Position numbers and translations under genes: made by a program
Notes under the pieces: generated by a model
The model's input: the letters and a program-made list of their open reading frames with translations, nothing else
What the model was told of the DNA's origin: nothing
The model's database searches: none
Shown here: one piece after another, positions 46,119 to 55,340 of the stretch
How the letters are laid out: every line of letters starts with the position of its first letter
Position numbering within the stretch: the stretch's first letter is position 1
From: Streptomyces barkulensis
Lineage (GTDB): Bacteria > Actinomycetota > Actinomycetes > Streptomycetales > Streptomycetaceae
Direction: 5' to 3'
Assembly (NCBI RefSeq): GCF_002843305.1
Contig: NZ_PGSG01000105.1
Span: 186,001 to 250,000 of the forward strand
DNA length: 64,000 nt

Positions 46119-46796
46119 ATGAGAGCCCCCCTGACCGGTCTCGCACCGGTACCCGTCCCCTCCAGGACGCAGTACGTCATGGAGCATCTGACCCACGCCA
46201 TCCTCACCGGGCAGCTCCCACCCGGGCAGCCGCTGGTGGAGACCGAGCTGGCCGCGAGATTCGGCGTGTCCAAGACCCCGGTCCGCGAGGCGCTGAAGAC
46301 CCTCGCGGGCCGCGGGCTGGTCGTGATGAGCGAGTACAAGGGCGCCACCGTGCGCACCGTGGACGCCTCGATGGCCCGTTCGGTCTACGACGTGCGGCTG
46401 CTGCTGGAGCCGGAGGCGCTGCGCCGCACCGTCACGGCGAAGGCGGACCTGGCCGGGGCCCGGGCCGCGCTGGAGCGGGCCGACGCCGCCGCCGACCGGG
46501 CCGACCGCTCGCTGGCCAACCGGGACTTCCACCGGGCCCTGTACCTGCCCTGCGGCAACCCGCTGCTGACGCGGATGCTCGACGACCTGCGCGACCAGGC
46601 GGCCCTGGTGTCCACCGTCGCCTGGGAGGCCGTGCCCTCCTGGGAGCACGAGGCCGCCGAGCACCGGGAGATCCTCGCCCGTGCCCTGGGCGGGGACGCC
46701 GACGGCGCGGCCCGGCTGCTGCGCGACCACATCGAGGGATTCGTCCGCCGGGCCTTCCCGGCCATGGAGAACCAGGAAGGTCAGGTCCAGGCATGA
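46119..46796 (+). CDS. GntR-family regulator with FCD domain
   Basis: 225-residue repressor-type regulator. The winged helix is at about 15-85 (MEHLTHAILTGQLPPGQPLV; LAARFGVSKTPVREALKTL) and is followed by an all-helical FCD ligand domain with metal-binding residues (NRDFHRALYLPCGNPLL; EHREILARALGGD). FCD regulators typically sense sugar acids. ATG 46119 (MRAPLTGLAPVPVPSRTQ) is chosen since further upstream in-frame codons lie inside the palindrome. It overlaps the next gene by 4 nt and so is co-transcribed with the enzymes it probably controls. Confidence 0.92.
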   Translation: MRAPLTGLAPVPVPSRTQYVMEHLTHAILTGQLPPGQPLVETELAARFGVSKTPVREALKTLAGRGLVVMSEYKGATVRTVDASMARSVYDVRLLLEPEALRRTVTAKADLAGARAALERADAAADRADRSLANRDFHRALYLPCGNPLLTRMLDDLRDQAALVSTVAWEAVPSWEHEAAEHREILARALGGDADGAARLLRDHIEGFVRRAFPAMENQEGQVQA

Positions 46797-47710
46797 CGGA
46801 CTTCTCCCACCGGCGTGCCGCGCTCGCCGATGTCGTGGCGATCCCGGTCACACCGTTCGACGAGCAGGGCCGGCTGGACGCCGACACCTACCGGGCCCTG
46901 GTCCGCCGGCTGCTGGACGCCGGGATCCGCGCCGTCACCCCCAACGGCAACACCAGCGAGTTCTACTCCCTCACCCCCGCCGAGCGGCGGCTGGAGGTCG
47001 AGCTGACCGTGGCCGAGGTCGAGGAGGCCGGAGGGAGGGCCGAGGTCGTCGTGGGCGTCGGCCACGACCCGGCCACCGCGGTCGCCGCCGCCGAGCAGGC
47101 CCGCGAGGCCGGGGCCGGCATGGTGATGGTCCACCAGCCGGTCAACCCCTATGTCTCGCAGGCCGGCTGGGTGGACTACCACCGGGCCGTCGCCGAGGCC
47201 GTCCCGGAGGTGGGCGTCGTCCCCTACCTGCGCAACCCCCTCATCGAGGGCGCGGCCCTCGCCCGGCTCGGCGAGGCGTGTCCCAACGTCATCGGCGTCA
47301 AGTACGCCGTCCCCGACGCCGCGCGCTTCGCGGCCTTCGCCCGCGACGCCGGCGCGGACCGCTTCGTGTGGGTGGCCGGACTCGCCGAGCTGTACGCGCC
47401 GGCCTACTTCGCCTGCGGCGCCACCGGCTTCACCTCGGGTCTGGTCAACGTCTCCCCGCGGATCTCGCTGGAGATGCTCCGCGCCCTGCGGGCGGGGGAC
47501 TTCGGCGCCGCGATGGAGGTGTGGGAGAGCATCCGAGTCTTCGAGGACCTGCGCGCCGCACAGCAGTCGGCCAACAACGTCTCCGTCGTCAAGGAGGCCC
47601 TGGCCCACCTCGGCCTGTGCCGCCGCGACGTCCGCCCGCCGAGCCGGACGCTGCCCGAGGAGCAGCGCGCCGAGATCGCCGGGATCGTCAAGGGATGGGA
47701 GGCGGCATGA
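46793..47710 (+). CDS. DHDPS-family dehydratase/aldolase of sugar-acid catabolism
   Basis: 305-residue class I aldolase-fold enzyme. Motifs: IPVTPFDEQGRLDADTYRALV, TPNGNTSEFYSLTPAERR (the GTTGE-like loop replaced by GNTSEF), and the Schiff-base lysine in VIGVKYAVPDA. In context it would convert a 2-keto-3-deoxy aldonate (for example L-2-keto-3-deoxyarabonate) to 2-oxoglutarate semialdehyde, or 5-dehydro-4-deoxyglucarate to the same product with loss of CO2. It is not the lysine-pathway DapA, which is encoded at 35.5 kb. It overlaps both neighbours by 4 nt. Confidence 0.85.
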   Translation: MTDFSHRRAALADVVAIPVTPFDEQGRLDADTYRALVRRLLDAGIRAVTPNGNTSEFYSLTPAERRLEVELTVAEVEEAGGRAEVVVGVGHDPATAVAAAEQAREAGAGMVMVHQPVNPYVSQAGWVDYHRAVAEAVPEVGVVPYLRNPLIEGAALARLGEACPNVIGVKYAVPDAARFAAFARDAGADRFVWVAGLAELYAPAYFACGATGFTSGLVNVSPRISLEMLRALRAGDFGAAMEVWESIRVFEDLRAAQQSANNVSVVKEALAHLGLCRRDVRPPSRTLPEEQRAEIAGIVKGWEAA

Positions 47711-49464
47711 CCGAGCAGCACGGCCGAGGCGACGGCCCCCGCGCCCGCCGCGCCCCCGGGGAGCTGCGCAGCCACCAGTGGTACGGCACCGACGGGCTGC
47801 GCTCCTTCAGCCACCGCGCCCGCACCCGGCAGCTCGGCTACCTCCCCGAGGAGCACCTGGGCAAGCCGGTCATCGCGATCCTCAACACCTGGTCCGACAT
47901 CAACCCCTGCCACCAGCACCTGCGCGAGCGCGCCGAGGCGGTCAAGCGCGGGGTGTGGCAGGCCGGCGGCTTCCCCCTGGAGTTCCCCGTCTCCACCCTC
48001 TCGGAGACCTTCCAGAAGCCCACCCCCATGCTCTACCGCAACCTGCTCTCCCTGGAGACCGAGGAACTGCTGCGCTCCTACCCGGTGGACGGCGCGGTGC
48101 TGATGGGCGGCTGCGACAAGACCACCCCCGCCCTGCTGATGGGCGCGGCCTGCGTCGACCTGCCCACCGTCTTCGTCCCCGCCGGGCCCATGCTGCGCGG
48201 CCACTGGCGCGGCGAGACCCTCGGCTCGGGCACCGACATGTGGAAGTACTGGGACGACAAGCGCGCCGGTCTCATCGGCGACTGCGAGATGGCCGAACTG
48301 GAGTGCGGCCTGGCCCGCTCGCCCGGCCACTGCATGACCATGGGCACCGCCTCCACCATGACCGGCGCGGCCGAGGTGCTGGGCGTGACCATGCCCGGAG
48401 CGTCCTCCATCCCCGCCGTCGACTCCGGCCACTCCCGGATGGCCGCCGCGGCCGGGCGCCGGATCGTGGAGATGGCCTGGACCGACCGCAGGCTCTCCAC
48501 CGTCCTGACCCGTGAGGCGTACGAGGACGCCGTCGCCGCCGTGTGCGCGCTGGGCGGCTCCACCAACGCCGTCATCCATCTGATCGCCATGGCCGGGCGG
48601 TCGGGCGTCGGCCTCACCCTGGACGACTTCGACCGGATCGCCCGCACCACGCCCGTGCTGGCCAACCTCCGGCCCGGCGGGAAGTACCTGATGGAGGACT
48701 TCCACTACGCGGGCGGCATGCCCGGCTTCCTCTCCCGGCTGCGAGGCCACCTCCACCTGGAGCGGCCCACCGTCGCCCACGACACGCTGCGCGAGCAGAT
48801 CGCCGGCGCCCTCGTCCACGACGACGACGTCATCCGCACCGCCGACAACCCGCTCGCGGCCGAGGGAGGCGTGGCCGTACTGCGCGGCAACCTCGCCCCG
48901 GACGGCGCGGTCATCAAGCACATCGCCGCCGAGCAGCACCTGATGAAGCACACCGGCCCGGCGGTCGTCTTCGACGACTACCGCACCATGCAGGCCACCA
49001 TCAACGACCCGGACCTGGGCGTCACCGCCGAGAGCGTACTGGTGCTGCGCGGCTCCGGACCGCTGGGCGGACCGGGCATGCCGGAGTACGGGATGCTGCC
49101 GATCCCCGACCACCTGCTCAAGCAGGGCGTGCGCGACATGGTCCGCCTCTCCGACGCCCGGATGAGCGGCACCAGCTACGGCGCCTGCGTCCTGCACATC
49201 GCCCCCGAGTCCCATGTGGGCGGGCCGCTGGCCCTGGTGGAGACCGGCGACCTGATCACCCTCGACGTGGCCGCCCGCACCCTGCGCCTGGAGATCGACG
49301 ACGCCGAACTGGAACGCCGGCGCGCCGCCTGGCGCCCGCCCGGGCGGCGCTACGGGCGCGGCTACGGGGCGCTGTACGAGGAGCACATCACCCAGGCCGA
49401 CACCGGCTGCGACTTCGCCTTCCTCGCCCGGCCCGGCGAGGTCCCCGAACCCTACGCGGGCTGA
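47707..49464 (+). CDS. IlvD/Edd-family sugar-acid dehydratase (aldonate dehydratase type)
   Basis: 585-residue Fe-S dehydratase. Closest by eye to L-arabinonate/D-xylonate dehydratases rather than branched-chain IlvD: LRSHQWYGTDGLRSFSHR at the start, then ILNTWSDINPCHQHL, GGCDKTTPALLMGA and SPGHCMTMGTASTM, which carry the three cluster cysteines. RLSDARMSGTSYG near the C-terminus is also diagnostic. It should convert an aldonate to its 2-keto-3-deoxy form, feeding the DHDPS-family enzyme encoded just upstream with a 4-nt overlap. The Fe-S cluster links it to the suf operon only in the general sense. Confidence 0.9.
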   Translation: MTEQHGRGDGPRARRAPGELRSHQWYGTDGLRSFSHRARTRQLGYLPEEHLGKPVIAILNTWSDINPCHQHLRERAEAVKRGVWQAGGFPLEFPVSTLSETFQKPTPMLYRNLLSLETEELLRSYPVDGAVLMGGCDKTTPALLMGAACVDLPTVFVPAGPMLRGHWRGETLGSGTDMWKYWDDKRAGLIGDCEMAELECGLARSPGHCMTMGTASTMTGAAEVLGVTMPGASSIPAVDSGHSRMAAAAGRRIVEMAWTDRRLSTVLTREAYEDAVAAVCALGGSTNAVIHLIAMAGRSGVGLTLDDFDRIARTTPVLANLRPGGKYLMEDFHYAGGMPGFLSRLRGHLHLERPTVAHDTLREQIAGALVHDDDVIRTADNPLAAEGGVAVLRGNLAPDGAVIKHIAAEQHLMKHTGPAVVFDDYRTMQATINDPDLGVTAESVLVLRGSGPLGGPGMPEYGMLPIPDHLLKQGVRDMVRLSDARMSGTSYGACVLHIAPESHVGGPLALVETGDLITLDVAARTLRLEIDDAELERRRAAWRPPGRRYGRGYGALYEEHITQADTGCDFAFLARPGEVPEPYAG

Positions 49465-49530
49465 CCGCCCGCACCGCACCACCGCACCACCGCACCACAG
49501 ACCGTTTGAACCGCCCGCCGACACGACATC

Positions 49531-49545
49531 TCGAACGACGTTCGA
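49531..49545. promoter_or_regulatory. Palindrome TCGAACG-A-CGTTCGA
   Basis: Perfect 7-bp arms around one base, 32 nt before the first permease gene, in a 113-bp gap. A TTGAAC (49506-49511) lies just upstream. Probable operator of a second, transporter promoter. Confidence 0.5.
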
Positions 49546-49577
49546 CAGTCATTCGACGACAGAACGGAGCACCGGCA

Positions 49578-50543
49578 ATGGCCCTCACCGCCGTGCCGAA
49601 GAAGCGCCCCCTGCCGGGGAGGCCGGGGAAACCGGGGAAGCCGGGAAAGCAGGGGAAGACCGGGCTCACCGGGAAGCGCGGCCTGCCGTACCTGCTGATC
49701 GCGCCCGCCGGGCTGCTGATGCTGGGCTTCATCGCCTACCCGATGCTCAGCGTCCTCTACTACAGCCTCCAGCACTACAACGTCACCAAGCCCTGGCGGA
49801 ACGGCTTCGCGGGTCTGGACAACTTCCGGGAGATCTTCTTCGAGGATCCGCTGTTCTGGCAGACCCTCGCCTTCAGCGCCAAGTGGGTCGTCGCCGAGGT
49901 CGGGCTCCAGCTCGTCTTCGGCCTGGCGCTCGCCCTGATCGTCAATCAGACGTTCGTCGGCCGCGGCATCGCCCGGGCCCTGGTCTTCTCGCCCTGGGCC
50001 GTCTCCGGTGTGCTCACCACCACCATCTGGATCCTGCTGTACAACCCCTCCACGGGCCTGAGCCGCTACCTGGCGGACGCCGGCATCGGCGAGTACGGCA
50101 CCTCCGTCCTCTCCGACACCGGGACCGTCTTCTGGGCCGCCGTGCTGGCCGAACTGTGGCGCGGCGTCCCCTTCTTCGCGATCCTCATCCTCGCCGACCT
50201 GCAGTCCATCTCCAAGGACCTGTACGAGGCGGCCTCGGTGGACGGCGCCGGCCGCTTCCGGCAGTTCTGGCACATCACCCTGCCGCACCTGAAGGACGCG
50301 ATCATCCTCTCCACCCTGCTGCGCGCGGTGTGGGAGTTCAACAACGTCGACCTGCTCTACACCCTCACCGGCGGCGGACCGGCCGGCGTGACCACCACGC
50401 TCCCGCTCTACGTCGCCAACACCGGGATCGAGGGCCACGACTTCGGCTACGCCTCCGCGCTGACCACCGTGGCCTTCGTGATCCTCTTCTTCTGCTCGAT
50501 CCTCTATCTGCGCCTGAGCAAGTTCGGAGGCGACGACAAGTGA
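49578..50543 (+). CDS. Sugar ABC transporter permease (MalF/UgpA type)
   Basis: 321-residue membrane subunit of a carbohydrate importer (CUT1 type). A basic N-terminus with PGKPGKPGKQGK is followed by six hydrophobic segments (LLIAPAGLLMLGFIAYPMLS first). The cytoplasmic EAA loop is YEAASVDGAGRFRQFWHITLPHL, which docks the ATPase. CUT1 permeases in Streptomyces share a general MsiK-type ATPase encoded elsewhere, in line with no ATPase gene here. It overlaps the second permease by 4 nt. Confidence 0.94.
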   Translation: MALTAVPKKRPLPGRPGKPGKPGKQGKTGLTGKRGLPYLLIAPAGLLMLGFIAYPMLSVLYYSLQHYNVTKPWRNGFAGLDNFREIFFEDPLFWQTLAFSAKWVVAEVGLQLVFGLALALIVNQTFVGRGIARALVFSPWAVSGVLTTTIWILLYNPSTGLSRYLADAGIGEYGTSVLSDTGTVFWAAVLAELWRGVPFFAILILADLQSISKDLYEAASVDGAGRFRQFWHITLPHLKDAIILSTLLRAVWEFNNVDLLYTLTGGGPAGVTTTLPLYVANTGIEGHDFGYASALTTVAFVILFFCSILYLRLSKFGGDDK

Positions 50544-51448
50544 CCGCGGCGATCGTGGAGAAGGGCGCCCAGGCGCCCGCCCCGGCCGACGGGGAGACCC
50601 CGCCCCCGGCCCGCAGGAAGGCACGGCAGCGCAAGCTCGACGACGGGCCGCCGCGCTGGCAGATCTACCTGCCCCTGGGCATCTACCTGCTCTTCACCCT
50701 CATCCCCTTCTACTGGATGCTGCTGTTCGCGCTCCGCCCCTCCGGTTCCACCTCGCTGGTGCCCTGGCCGATGACCGGCGAGCACTTCGAGAAGGTCTGG
50801 ATGGAGCGCAGCTTCGGCACCTACTTCCTCAACAGCACCCAGGTCGGCATCGCCTCGATGGTGATGACGATGGCGGTGGCCCTGGCCGGCGGGTACGCCC
50901 TGGCGCGCTTCCGGTTCCGGATGAAGAACGCCTTCATGCTGGCGCTGCTGTGCTCGCAGTTCATCCCCGGCGCGCTGATGCTGGTCCCGCTGTTCGAGAC
51001 CTTCCGGGGCCTCCAGCTCATCAACTCCATGTGGAGTGTGATCATCGCGGAGACGGTCTTCCAGCTTCCGCTGTCGATGATCCTGATCAGCGGCTTCATC
51101 AAGAACGTCCCCGAGTCGCTGGAGGAGGCCGCCTGGGTGGACGGCTGCTCCCGGCTGCGGGCGTTCGCGGCCATCGTGCTGCCGATGCTGCGGCCCGGGC
51201 TGATCGCGGTGGGCTCCTTCGCCTTCGTGCACAGCTGGAACCACTTCCTGTTCGCCCTGATGTTCCTCTCCTCGCAGGAGAAGCAGACGATCCCGGTGGG
51301 CCTGAACACCCTCATCGGCTCGGACAGCGTGGACCTGGGCGCGCTCGCGGCGGGCGGTGTGGTCGCCGCCGTGCCCGTGGTGATCATCTTCGCCTTCATC
51401 CAGAAGTGGCTGATCACCGGCTTCAGCGCTGGGGCGGTGAAGGGCTGA
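50540..51448 (+). CDS. Sugar ABC transporter permease (MalG/UgpE type)
   Basis: 302-residue second permease of the CUT1 importer. GTG 50540 overlaps the previous stop (GTGA). The N-terminal 35 residues are cytoplasmic and basic, then six hydrophobic segments follow (IYLPLGIYLLFTLIPFYWML first). The EAA loop is LEEAAWVDGCSRLRAFAAIVLPM. The C-terminus ends FAFIQKWLITGFSAGAVKG, the usual MalG-type end. It overlaps the next start by 1 base (TGATG). Confidence 0.94.
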   Translation: MTAAIVEKGAQAPAPADGETPPPARRKARQRKLDDGPPRWQIYLPLGIYLLFTLIPFYWMLLFALRPSGSTSLVPWPMTGEHFEKVWMERSFGTYFLNSTQVGIASMVMTMAVALAGGYALARFRFRMKNAFMLALLCSQFIPGALMLVPLFETFRGLQLINSMWSVIIAETVFQLPLSMILISGFIKNVPESLEEAAWVDGCSRLRAFAAIVLPMLRPGLIAVGSFAFVHSWNHFLFALMFLSSQEKQTIPVGLNTLIGSDSVDLGALAAGGVVAAVPVVIIFAFIQKWLITGFSAGAVKG

Positions 51449-52734
51449 TGGCACCCGCCTCCACCGCGGCCGACGCCGCTGCCCCCGCCCTGCCGGTGGT
51501 GCTGGCCGGCGCCCGCGGCCACGGCCGCCGGCACCTGGACAACATCCGCCGCCTCGCGCGGGAGGGACTGGTCCGCCCGGCCGGGATCTGCGAGCTGACC
51601 CCGCTGGACGAGGGCGAGCTGGCCGGCCTCGGCAGCCCCGAGCAGTCGGCCGACTTCGCCGCACTGCTGGAGAGCACCGGCGCGCGGATCGCCGTGGTCT
51701 GCACCCCGATCCACACCCACACCGACCTGGCGCTGGCCGCCGCCGAGCGGGGCGTGCACCTGCTGCTGGAGAAACCGCCCGCGCCTTCGTACGCGGAGTT
51801 CGAGCGGATGGTGAAGGGGGTGCGGGCGGCGGGCGTCGCCTGCCAGATCGGCTTCCAGTCGCTGGGCTCGCACGCCGTCACCGCGGTGCGCGACCTGATC
51901 GCCGACGGCGCGATCGGCGCGGTGCGCGGCATCGGCGCGGCCGGCGCCTGGAGCCGGGACCTGGCCTACTGGGAGCGCGCTCCCTGGGCCGGCCGGCGCC
52001 GCCTGGAGGGCCGGGACGTGGTGGACGGCGTCCTCACCAACCCCCTGGCCCACGCGGTGGCCACCGCGCTGCGCATCGACGGCGGCGACCGCGCCGAGGA
52101 CGTCGCCGGCATCGAGCTGGAGCTGTACCGGGCCAACGCCATCGAGTCCGACGACACCTCCTGCGTCCGGCTGCGCACCGCGCACGGCGACGGGACGGCG
52201 GGCGAGATCACCGCGGCCGTGACCCTGTGCGCCGAGCGGCCCGGCGAGCCCTACGTCGTCGTCCACGGCACCGGCGGCCGGATCACCTTCTGGTACAAGC
52301 AGGACCGCCTGCTGCTGGAACGCGACGGGCACGCGCCCGAGACCACCGAGCACGCCCGCACCGACCTGCTGCGCAACCTCGTGGCACACCTCGCCGACGG
52401 CGAGGAGCTGCTGGTGCCGCCCGAGCGCACCGGCGCCTTCATGCGGCTGGTGGAGGCCGTGCGCACCGCGCCCGAGCCGGTCCCGCTGCCCGGCGGCGCC
52501 TGGCGCACCGAGCCCGGCACCGGCAACGGTACCGGCGCCGAGGGCTCCGCCCGGCGCGTCGTCACCGGCATCGACGAGCTGGTCGCGGCGGGGGCCGAGG
52601 AGCTGGCCCTGTACTCCGAGCTGTCCGACGGCTCCGGCCCGCGCGCTCCCTGGGCCGCCCCGGCGGCCCGGCCCGGACCGCAGCCCGGACCGCAGCCCGG
52701 GCGGGAGCCCGAGCGGAAGGGAGCCGGGGCATGA
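51448..52734 (+). CDS. Gfo/Idh/MocA-family oxidoreductase
   Basis: 428-residue NAD(P)-dependent sugar oxidoreductase. The N-terminal Rossmann fold starts VVLAGARGHGRRHLDNI, with a divergent GARGHG loop, and continues IAVVCTPIHTHTDLALAAAERGVHLLLEKPPA, carrying the EKPP catalytic-lysine motif. The C-terminal domain has VDGVLTNPLAHAVATALRI. The last about 45 residues are a Pro/Gly/Arg-rich tail. It could oxidise the imported sugar to a lactone, the first step otherwise absent from this cluster; this is inference. It overlaps the DUF6807 gene by 4 nt. Confidence 0.88.
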   Translation: MAPASTAADAAAPALPVVLAGARGHGRRHLDNIRRLAREGLVRPAGICELTPLDEGELAGLGSPEQSADFAALLESTGARIAVVCTPIHTHTDLALAAAERGVHLLLEKPPAPSYAEFERMVKGVRAAGVACQIGFQSLGSHAVTAVRDLIADGAIGAVRGIGAAGAWSRDLAYWERAPWAGRRRLEGRDVVDGVLTNPLAHAVATALRIDGGDRAEDVAGIELELYRANAIESDDTSCVRLRTAHGDGTAGEITAAVTLCAERPGEPYVVVHGTGGRITFWYKQDRLLLERDGHAPETTEHARTDLLRNLVAHLADGEELLVPPERTGAFMRLVEAVRTAPEPVPLPGGAWRTEPGTGNGTGAEGSARRVVTGIDELVAAGAEELALYSELSDGSGPRAPWAAPAARPGPQPGPQPGREPERKGAGA

Positions 52735-53657
52735 CCGCGCCGCACCCGGAAACCCCCGGGACCCCCGGGACCCCCGGGACCCCCGGGACCCCCGGGACCT
52801 CCGAAGCCGCCGGGTCCGTCGAACTGCGCTGCGCCGGAAGGACCGTGGCCCGCTACGAGTACCGGCCGCGCCTGGCCGGGAGGGAGTCGCCGCGCCCCTA
52901 CCTGCACCCCGTACGCACCCTGGGCGGCACCGCCGTCACCGAGCTGCGGCCCGCCGACCATGTGCACCACCTCGGGGTGAGCATGGCCGTCCCCGACGTC
53001 GGCGGCGCCAACTTCTGGGGCGGGCGCACCTTCGTCCGCGACCGGGGACCGGTCGAGCTGGACAACCACGGGCACCAGGACCACCTGGGCTGGACCGACC
53101 TGAGTGAGAACGGCTTCACCGAGGAGGTCGCCTGGCAGCGGGACGGGCGGCGGCTGCTGACCGAGCGCCGCACCGTCACCGCGCGGGCGCTGGACGCGGA
53201 CTGCTGGGCGCTGGACTTCACCACCGAGCTCACCAACGTCTGCGGCGAGGAGCTGTCGGTGGGCAGCCCGGCCACCAACGGCCGCCCCGGCGCCGGCTAC
53301 GGCGGCTTCTTCTGGCGTCCGCCCGTCGGCCCCCGCCCGCCGGAGGTGTTCACCGGGGACGCCGAGGGCGAGGAGGCGGTGCACGGCTCGCGGGCGCCCT
53401 GGCTGGCCATGGCGACCGACGCCTGGACGCTGGTGTTCGCCGGGGCCACCGAGGACACCCGCCGCGACCGATGGTTCGTACGCGCCGCCGAGTACCCGGG
53501 CGTCGGCTCCGCGCTGGCCTGGGACGGCAGACTGCCGCTGCCGGCCGGGCGGCCGGTGGTGCGGCGGGTGGTCACCGGTGTCGCCGACGGGCGGCTGGAG
53601 CGGGCCGCCGCCGCCGGGGTCGCCGCCCGGCTCACCGGGAAGGAGGGGTCCCGATGA
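52731..53657 (+). CDS. DUF6807 (so-called methane oxygenase PmoA-like) protein
   Basis: 308-residue cytoplasmic protein of a family often labelled PmoA but unrelated in function to methane oxidation. Recognisable stretches: RPYLHPVRTLGGTAVTELRP, HVHHLGVSMAVPDVGGANFWGG, DLDNHGHQDHLGW-like DNHGHQDHLGWTDL and the later GGFFWRPP. The many conserved histidines suggest a metal centre in a beta-sandwich. The family commonly sits with Gfo/Idh genes in sugar clusters, as here. A lactonase or epimerase role is possible but unproven. The N-terminus holds a GTP repeat from a 9-bp minisatellite. Confidence 0.8.
   Translation: MTAPHPETPGTPGTPGTPGTPGTSEAAGSVELRCAGRTVARYEYRPRLAGRESPRPYLHPVRTLGGTAVTELRPADHVHHLGVSMAVPDVGGANFWGGRTFVRDRGPVELDNHGHQDHLGWTDLSENGFTEEVAWQRDGRRLLTERRTVTARALDADCWALDFTTELTNVCGEELSVGSPATNGRPGAGYGGFFWRPPVGPRPPEVFTGDAEGEEAVHGSRAPWLAMATDAWTLVFAGATEDTRRDRWFVRAAEYPGVGSALAWDGRLPLPAGRPVVRRVVTGVADGRLERAAAAGVAARLTGKEGSR
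52752..52796. repeat. 9-bp minisatellite ACCCCCGGG, five copies
   Basis: In frame near the start of the DUF6807 gene, encoding PGT triplets. Confidence 0.9.
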
Positions 53658-55189
53658 CGGCCCTCCCGGTGGCCCCGGCCCCCACCGCACCGGCCGGCAC
53701 GTACCGCAACCCGGTGCTGGACGCCGACTGGTCCGACCCCGACGCCATCCGCGTCGGCGACGACTACTACCTGACCGCCTCCAGCTTCGGCCGCGCCCCC
53801 GGCCTGCCGATCCTCCACTCCCGGGACCTGGTCAACTGGCGGATCGTCGGCCACGCCCTGAAGCGGCTGGAGCCGGAGCAGGCGTTCACCGTCCCGCGCC
53901 ACGACTGCGGGGTGTGGGCGCCGTCCATCCGCCACCACGCCGGCCGCTTCTGGATCTTCTGGGGCGACCCCGACCACGGCATCCACCAGATCAGCGCCGA
54001 GGACGTACGGGGCCCGTGGAGCAGACCGCACCTGCTGAAGGCCGGCCGCGGACTGATCGACCCCTGCCCGCTGTGGGACACCGACGGCCGCGCCTACCTG
54101 GTGCACGCCTGGGCGAAGTCCCGCTCCGGGATCAAGAACCGGCTGACCGGCCACCGGATGAGCCCCGACGGCCGCGAACTGCTCGACGCCGGCCGCACGG
54201 TCGTCGACGGCGACGCGCTGCCCGGCTGGTTCACCCTGGAGGGCCCCAAGCTCTACCGGCACGGCGGCTGGTACTGGATCTTCGCCCCGGCCGGGGGAGT
54301 GGAGACCGGCTGGCAGGGCGCGTTCCGCTCCCGGGAGGTCTTCGGCCCCTACGAGGAGCGCATCGTGCTCGCCCAGGGCCGCAGCGGCGTCAACGGCCCG
54401 CACCAGGGGGCGTGGGTGCGGGCGGCCGACGGATCCGACTGGTTCCTGCACTTCCAGCAGCGCGGCGCGTACGGGCGGGTGGTGCACCTGCAGCCGATGG
54501 ACTGGGACGAGCACGGCTGGCCGGTGATCGGCGACGGGGGAGAACCCGTCGCCGCCCACCGTCCGCCCGTGGACACCGAGCGCCCCGCGGCCCCCGCCAC
54601 CGACGACGACTTCCCCGGCGGCCGCTTCGGCCACCAGTGGTCCTGGACCGCCAATCCGGGGCAGGGCTGGACGGTCGCCCACGGCGGTGACGGGCTGCGG
54701 CTGGTCTGCCGCCGCACCGCCGACGCCCAGGACCTGCGCCGGCTGCCGAACGTACTGGTCCAGCGGCTGCCCGGCCGCCCGTGCGCGGTCGAGGTCGAGC
54801 TGCGGCTGGACGGCACGGGCAGCGGTGCCAGGGCCGGACTGGCCGTACTGGGCGACGCGTTCGCCTGGATCGGCCTGGAGCGGGACGCCTCGGGGACGAC
54901 CCGCCTGGTCCACCGCTTCGCCGAACCCGCCGCCGCGCACGAGCGGGACGCCGCGCGCTCCCGGCCCGCGCCGGGCGGCCGCGCCCGCCTGCGCGTCGAA
55001 CTCCTCCCCGGTGCCCGCTGCCTGTTCTCGGCGCGCACCGGGGACGACACCGGCTTCCTCCCCTCCGGCCCGCCCTTCGCCGCGACCTCATGGCGCTGGG
55101 TGGGCGCCCAGCTCGGCCTGTTCGCCGCCGCTCCCGAAGGCGGCGAGCCGGCCGGAACCGCGGACTTCACCCGGTTCCGCGTCACCTGA
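53654..55189 (+). CDS. Glycoside hydrolase family 43 protein, intracellular
   Basis: 511 residues without a signal peptide. The N-terminal five-bladed propeller has the GH43 triad context: YRNPVLDADWSDPDAIRVGD (base Asp), RGLIDPCPLWDTDGRAYLVH (pKa-modulating Asp) and TLEGPKLYRHGGWYW (acid Glu). From about 330 a C-terminal beta-sandwich follows (FGHQWSWTANPGQGWTV; RARAG-type LGDAFAWIGLERD), as in beta-xylosidase/arabinofuranosidase members. It would cut imported arabino- or xylo-oligosaccharides released from pectin side chains. It overlaps DUF6807 by 4 nt. Confidence 0.9.
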   Translation: MTALPVAPAPTAPAGTYRNPVLDADWSDPDAIRVGDDYYLTASSFGRAPGLPILHSRDLVNWRIVGHALKRLEPEQAFTVPRHDCGVWAPSIRHHAGRFWIFWGDPDHGIHQISAEDVRGPWSRPHLLKAGRGLIDPCPLWDTDGRAYLVHAWAKSRSGIKNRLTGHRMSPDGRELLDAGRTVVDGDALPGWFTLEGPKLYRHGGWYWIFAPAGGVETGWQGAFRSREVFGPYEERIVLAQGRSGVNGPHQGAWVRAADGSDWFLHFQQRGAYGRVVHLQPMDWDEHGWPVIGDGGEPVAAHRPPVDTERPAAPATDDDFPGGRFGHQWSWTANPGQGWTVAHGGDGLRLVCRRTADAQDLRRLPNVLVQRLPGRPCAVEVELRLDGTGSGARAGLAVLGDAFAWIGLERDASGTTRLVHRFAEPAAAHERDAARSRPAPGGRARLRVELLPGARCLFSARTGDDTGFLPSGPPFAATSWRWVGAQLGLFAAAPEGGEPAGTADFTRFRVT

Positions 55190-55340
55190 TCCGGTCCGCC
55201 GGACACCCCCGCACCCGGACAACCGCACCCGGACACCCCGCGCACCCCGCACGGTCCGACCCCGTCTCCCAGGACACCCCGCAACCCCGCAACCCACGAA
55301 CACCCACGCGGAAACGCACGACCAGGAAAGAGACTCGACG

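Noticed and set aside
52731-53657. Methane monooxygenase PmoA subunit
   Set aside because: The PmoA label of this family is misleading; the protein is soluble and lies in a sugar operon, with no membrane segments.
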